Source of the DNA: Pseudomonadota bacterium
Lineage (GTDB): Bacteria; Desulfobacterota; Syntrophia; Syntrophales; UBA5619
Length of the DNA: 6,686 nucleotides
Assembly: GCA_018896355.1 (NCBI GenBank)
Contig: JAHIMW010000251.1
Coordinates: 1 to 6,686, forward strand
Direction of reading: 5' to 3'
This document shows, in pieces, positions 4,988-6,686 of the stretch. Numbering within the stretch: the stretch's first letter is position 1; the number at the start of each line of letters is the position of its first letter. The notes under the pieces were generated by a model, which did no database searches, was not told the origin of the DNA, and was given only the letters and a program-made list of their open reading frames with translations. Made by a program: the position numbers and the translations under genes.

Positions 4988-5233
4988 ATGAATTACGAAA
5001 GAATACAGGTTGAATGTTACAGCGGCTATAAGATCAATGAGCGCCCTATAGCCTTTACTTATCAGGGGCATCACTGGGAGATACAGGAGATTGTTGATCG
5101 CTGGCATGAAGGAGACATTGATCCCACTCGACCGGAAGTAAGCTATTTCAAGGTAAAAACAACCGAAGGCAGGATTTTTATCCTGAGATATCTTTCTCTT
5201 TTTGATTCCTGGTCAATGCATCAAGCTTTCTAA
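4988..5233 (+). CDS. Small soluble protein, conserved-looking, function unknown
   Basis: The 81-residue protein has a balanced, well-folded composition: RIQVECYSGYKINERP, FTYQGHHWEIQEIVDRWHEG, then DPTRPEVSYFKVKTTEGRIFILRY. The alternating pattern suggests a small beta-barrel or beta-sheet protein. It recalls short unnamed proteins of Desulfobacterota with the same Y-x-G ... ILDRW ... YFKV pattern, and possibly the DUF6504 type, but I cannot assign a family firmly. The ribosome binding site is weak (ACAGG at 4975-4979). It follows the radical SAM gene by 47 bases on the same strand and may be its operon partner. Its last 56 bases overlap the 3' end of yheU on the opposite strand. Confidence 0.65.
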   Translation: MNYERIQVECYSGYKINERPIAFTYQGHHWEIQEIVDRWHEGDIDPTRPEVSYFKVKTTEGRIFILRYLSLFDSWSMHQAF

Positions 5234-5456
5234 AAACAGGGTCATCAGCCAAGAATATATTGGTGGTTTCAGTCTCATCATCAAAAATGAGAACTGCCGA
5301 ACCGGTTTCAAGTTTTTGTTTTACACGTCTGAATTTTGTTTCCTGGGAAGCCTCGATTTCGCCATAATCGGTTCCATTTCTGGAAATAAATTCTTCAATA
5401 ACTCCCTGTAAGGCTTCAGGGCTGATTTTATTGACTGGAATTTTATGGACAGACAT
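5178..5456 (-). CDS. yheU: UPF0270 (YheU) family protein
   Basis: The 92-residue product matches the YheU pattern: PVNKISPEALQGVIEEFISRNGTDYGEIEASQETKFRRVKQKLETGSAVLIFDDETETTNIFLADD. Escherichia coli YheU has the equivalent LSPETL..LIESFVLREGTDYGEHE...K...VK.QL..GEAVLV....ETVNI. The family is small (about 70-75 residues) and cytoplasmic, and its function is uncharacterised. Here the family core ends near residue 72, and about 20 extra charged C-terminal residues run into the convergent gene, giving a 56-bp tail-to-tail overlap. The start is supported by AGGTGGGG on the minus strand (5466-5473), 9 bases upstream. A nested palindrome and 107 bases separate it from the H1-like gene upstream on the same strand. 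Confidence 0.88.
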   Translation of the reverse strand: MSVHKIPVNKISPEALQGVIEEFISRNGTDYGEIEASQETKFRRVKQKLETGSAVLIFDDETETTNIFLADDPVFRKLDALTRNQKEKDISG

Positions 5457-5480
5457 TTAAGCTTGCCCCACCTGCTTTCG

Positions 5481-5537
5481 TTTAAGCCGGGTATCATCCC
5501 ACAATTTCATAATCATTATGAAATGTTCGGCTTTAAA
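5481..5537. repeat. Nested palindrome between yheU and the H1-like gene
   Basis: The inner arms ATTTCATAAT (5504-5513) and ATTATGAAAT (5515-5524) are perfect complements around one base, so a realistic hairpin has 8 bp and a 5-nt loop. Outer arms TTTAAGCCG (5481-5489) and CGGCTTTAAA (5528-5537) pair with one bulged A. No T run follows on the minus strand, so it does not look like a normal terminator of the H1-like gene. It could be an operator, an mRNA processing or stability structure, or a small mobile repeat. Confidence 0.6.
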
Positions 5538-5563
5538 AACATCCCAGCCTTACTATATTGAAG

Positions 5564-6085
5564 CTACTCCGTCTTTTCCTCCGGACTGGCATCGGCAGCG
5601 GCTGCTCCACCATACAAGCCACGTTTTACAGTCCGGATCTTGCCCAGTTTGGTAGCACGGTTGATGATGTTCCAGATCTGGCTTTCAGCCAACCCGGTCT
5701 TCTCCTTTAACTCAGCCGTTGAGATTCCTTCCGGTGCGCCTTGAATGAGTGATACGATCGTATCAATGTTGGTTACTCTCTTTTCAGCGGGTGCCTTCGC
5801 TGCAATTTTCCTGACCCTCTTGGCAATAGCGGGTTTTACCACTTTGGGTGCCTTTGGAACTTTCTTGGTACGAGGGGCCTTTACCACCCTGGGCTTCTTT
5901 TCAGTTTTCTTTGCCGGCGCTGCCTTTACTGCCTTGGTAGCCCTTTTCACTTTCACTTTTTCTTTTACAGCTCCGGAGATTATCGCCAGGAGCCTATCTA
6001 AAGTGGTTTTCACAAATGATTCCGACCCCTCAACCTCGATTTCCTTTGTAACTGGATTGAATTTGACGCGTGATTTCTCTGCCAT
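5564..6085 (-). CDS. Histone-H1-like DNA-binding protein with C-terminal winged helix
   Basis: The 173-residue protein has three parts. Residues 5-37 (VKFNPVTKEIEVEGSESFVKTTLDRLLAII) look like a small alpha/beta domain, possibly for dimerisation. Residues 41-103 are a Lys/Ala/Pro/Val/Arg-rich, low-complexity tail with repeated KAP, KKxxK and VVKAP units, like bacterial histone-H1-like proteins. Residues 106-158 (IDTIVSLIQGAPEGISTAELKEKTGLAESQIWNIINRATKLGKIRTVKRGLYGG) form a winged helix-turn-helix of the kind that opens many bacterial regulators. The end (AAAADASPEEKTE) is a short disordered tail. The likely role is a nucleoid-associated or regulatory DNA-binding protein. A strong AGGAGG (6091-6096) lies 5 bases before the start and overlaps the stop codon of the upstream gene, so the two are translationally coupled. 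The strongly biased composition also opens long antisense frames, which are not genes. Confidence 0.75.
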   Translation of the reverse strand: MAEKSRVKFNPVTKEIEVEGSESFVKTTLDRLLAIISGAVKEKVKVKRATKAVKAAPAKKTEKKPRVVKAPRTKKVPKAPKVVKPAIAKRVRKIAAKAPAEKRVTNIDTIVSLIQGAPEGISTAELKEKTGLAESQIWNIINRATKLGKIRTVKRGLYGGAAAADASPEEKTE

Positions 6086-6094
6086 GATGTCCTC

Positions 6095-6652
6095 CTATAT
6101 TTGTGTGAATAACTTCCAGTCCGGGTAAGATATTGATTGCCCCCCTTGTTTGTCAACCTTTTCAAACTCCTGGTCGTGATATGCCAACTGGATCAACACG
6201 AGAAAATAGTCCGGATCATCCTTTGCAGCCTTGTATTGTTCTGAAACCATGATGTCCTTATACTCTTCATAGAACCCGTCCAGCAATTCATGATAGGCAT
6301 CTTCAGGTATGCTGGGTTCAACCGGATTCTCAAGCTCATCATCCGATAGGTCGGGTTTAATCTGCAATGATTTTTTCCTCTGCTCAATTGTCATATTAAA
6401 AACTTCATAATGTATTCTGTCGGTGTAATCATTTAATTCCTTTTGGAAAACAGCATTCAATTTCCTGGCTGCTGTCAGATATCCGTTTATAAACTGCTGT
6501 GAATCCGAAGAGACAGAGCCCGTTTCTTTGATGCTATTGTAATGTTCACGAAGGAGCTGCCCCAGAAAATTCAGGTAAATATCTTTGATGAACTCGTCAA
6601 AAGTACATTTTCCCCTCCCCTTGCGGGAGGGGATTAAGGGGAGGGGGAACAA
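6095..6652 (-). CDS. Acidic helical protein of unknown function, 5' end made from a dispersed repeat
   Basis: I do not recognise the family. From FDEFIKDIYLNFLGQLLREHYNSIKE onward the protein looks ordinary: helical, acidic and soluble, with PDLSDDELENPVEPSIPEDAYHELLDGFYEEYKDIM and a Trp-containing end (SYPDWKLFTQI). The first roughly 15 residues (FPLPLIPSRKGRGK) are the typical translation of a GC-rich dispersed repeat at 6611-6648. The natural start seems lost or replaced. TTG 6652 lacks a ribosome binding site, no ATG or GTG occurs soon after the repeat, and the frame remains open to the window end at 6686. The gene may therefore begin outside the window. Its stop codon overlaps the ribosome binding site of the H1-like gene, so the two are probably one operon. 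Confidence 0.6.
   Translation of the reverse strand: MFPLPLIPSRKGRGKCTFDEFIKDIYLNFLGQLLREHYNSIKETGSVSSDSQQFINGYLTAARKLNAVFQKELNDYTDRIHYEVFNMTIEQRKKSLQIKPDLSDDELENPVEPSIPEDAYHELLDGFYEEYKDIMVSEQYKAAKDDPDYFLVLIQLAYHDQEFEKVDKQGGQSISYPDWKLFTQI
6611..6648. repeat. GC-rich dispersed palindromic repeat
   Basis: CCCCTCCCC (6612-6620), TTGC, GGGAGGGG (6625-6632), ATTAA and GGGGAGGGGG (6638-6647) form a strong hairpin with a choice of two right arms. This sequence resembles an intergenic repeat common in many bacterial genomes, whose translation gives (F)PLPLIPSRKGR. It lies across the apparent 5' end of the minus-strand gene. No flanking target duplication is evident within the 38 bases to the right edge. 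Confidence 0.65.
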
Positions 6653-6686
6653 CTGACTGAAATGCAGGCCCTTTTCACCCCCACCC

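Noticed and set aside
5745..6128. 127-codon hydrophobic open frame on the plus strand
   Set aside because: It is the antisense shadow of the Lys/Ala/Pro-rich H1-like gene, whose complement reads as Phe/Leu/Ala-rich sequence.

Overview
The window reads as accessory DNA from a Gram-negative bacterium, most likely Desulfobacterota (the former Deltaproteobacteria) or a close relative. Supporting signs are an abundant-type dispersed palindromic repeat (core ...TTGCGAGG / CCTCGCAATGAC), a tRNA-Sec fragment, a UPF0270/YheU protein, a tandem-HD HD-GYP protein and a FliA-like promoter. This placement is inference; no marker gene is present.

Left part (1-1842): a palindromic MITE-like repeat, then an AT-rich leader with a candidate promoter, then a GC-rich two-gene operon encoding an AbiE-type (type IV) toxin-antitoxin pair. 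The antitoxin/repressor looks intact. The nucleotidyltransferase toxin appears to carry a clean in-frame internal deletion. Just after it lies the 3' end of a selenocysteine tRNA gene (minus strand) without its 5' part, the usual footprint of integration into selC.

Middle (1843-3910): a minus-strand gene for a protein with two HD phosphohydrolase domains, the second a complete HD-GYP (cyclic-di-GMP phosphodiesterase type). It is bounded like an integron gene cassette. An attC-like folded site lies just downstream, with 16 paired bases and three bulged bases all on one arm. A GTTAGCT box 25 bases upstream of the start codon is the exact complement of the R'' box of that attC. No integrase is visible. 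Upstream is about 480 bp of non-coding DNA with several inverted repeats.

Right part (3911-6686): on the plus strand, a small tail-anchored membrane protein sits behind a near-consensus sigma-28 promoter. It is followed by a radical SAM protein of the SplB/COG1533 type and a small conserved-looking protein. On the minus strand, yheU overlaps the end of that small gene tail to tail. Beyond it is a two-gene unit: an acidic protein of unknown function whose 5' end is built from a dispersed GC-rich repeat, and a translationally coupled histone-H1-like protein with a C-terminal winged helix. A nested palindrome separates this unit from yheU.

The window does not contain one single pathway. Its themes are mobility (selC footprint, cassette, repeats, defence-type TA) and possibly motility or c-di-GMP signalling (HD-GYP gene near a FliA-type promoter). 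The most unusual points are the orphan cassette carrying a two-HD phosphodiesterase, the internally deleted AbiEii toxin, and the sigma-28-driven small membrane protein.
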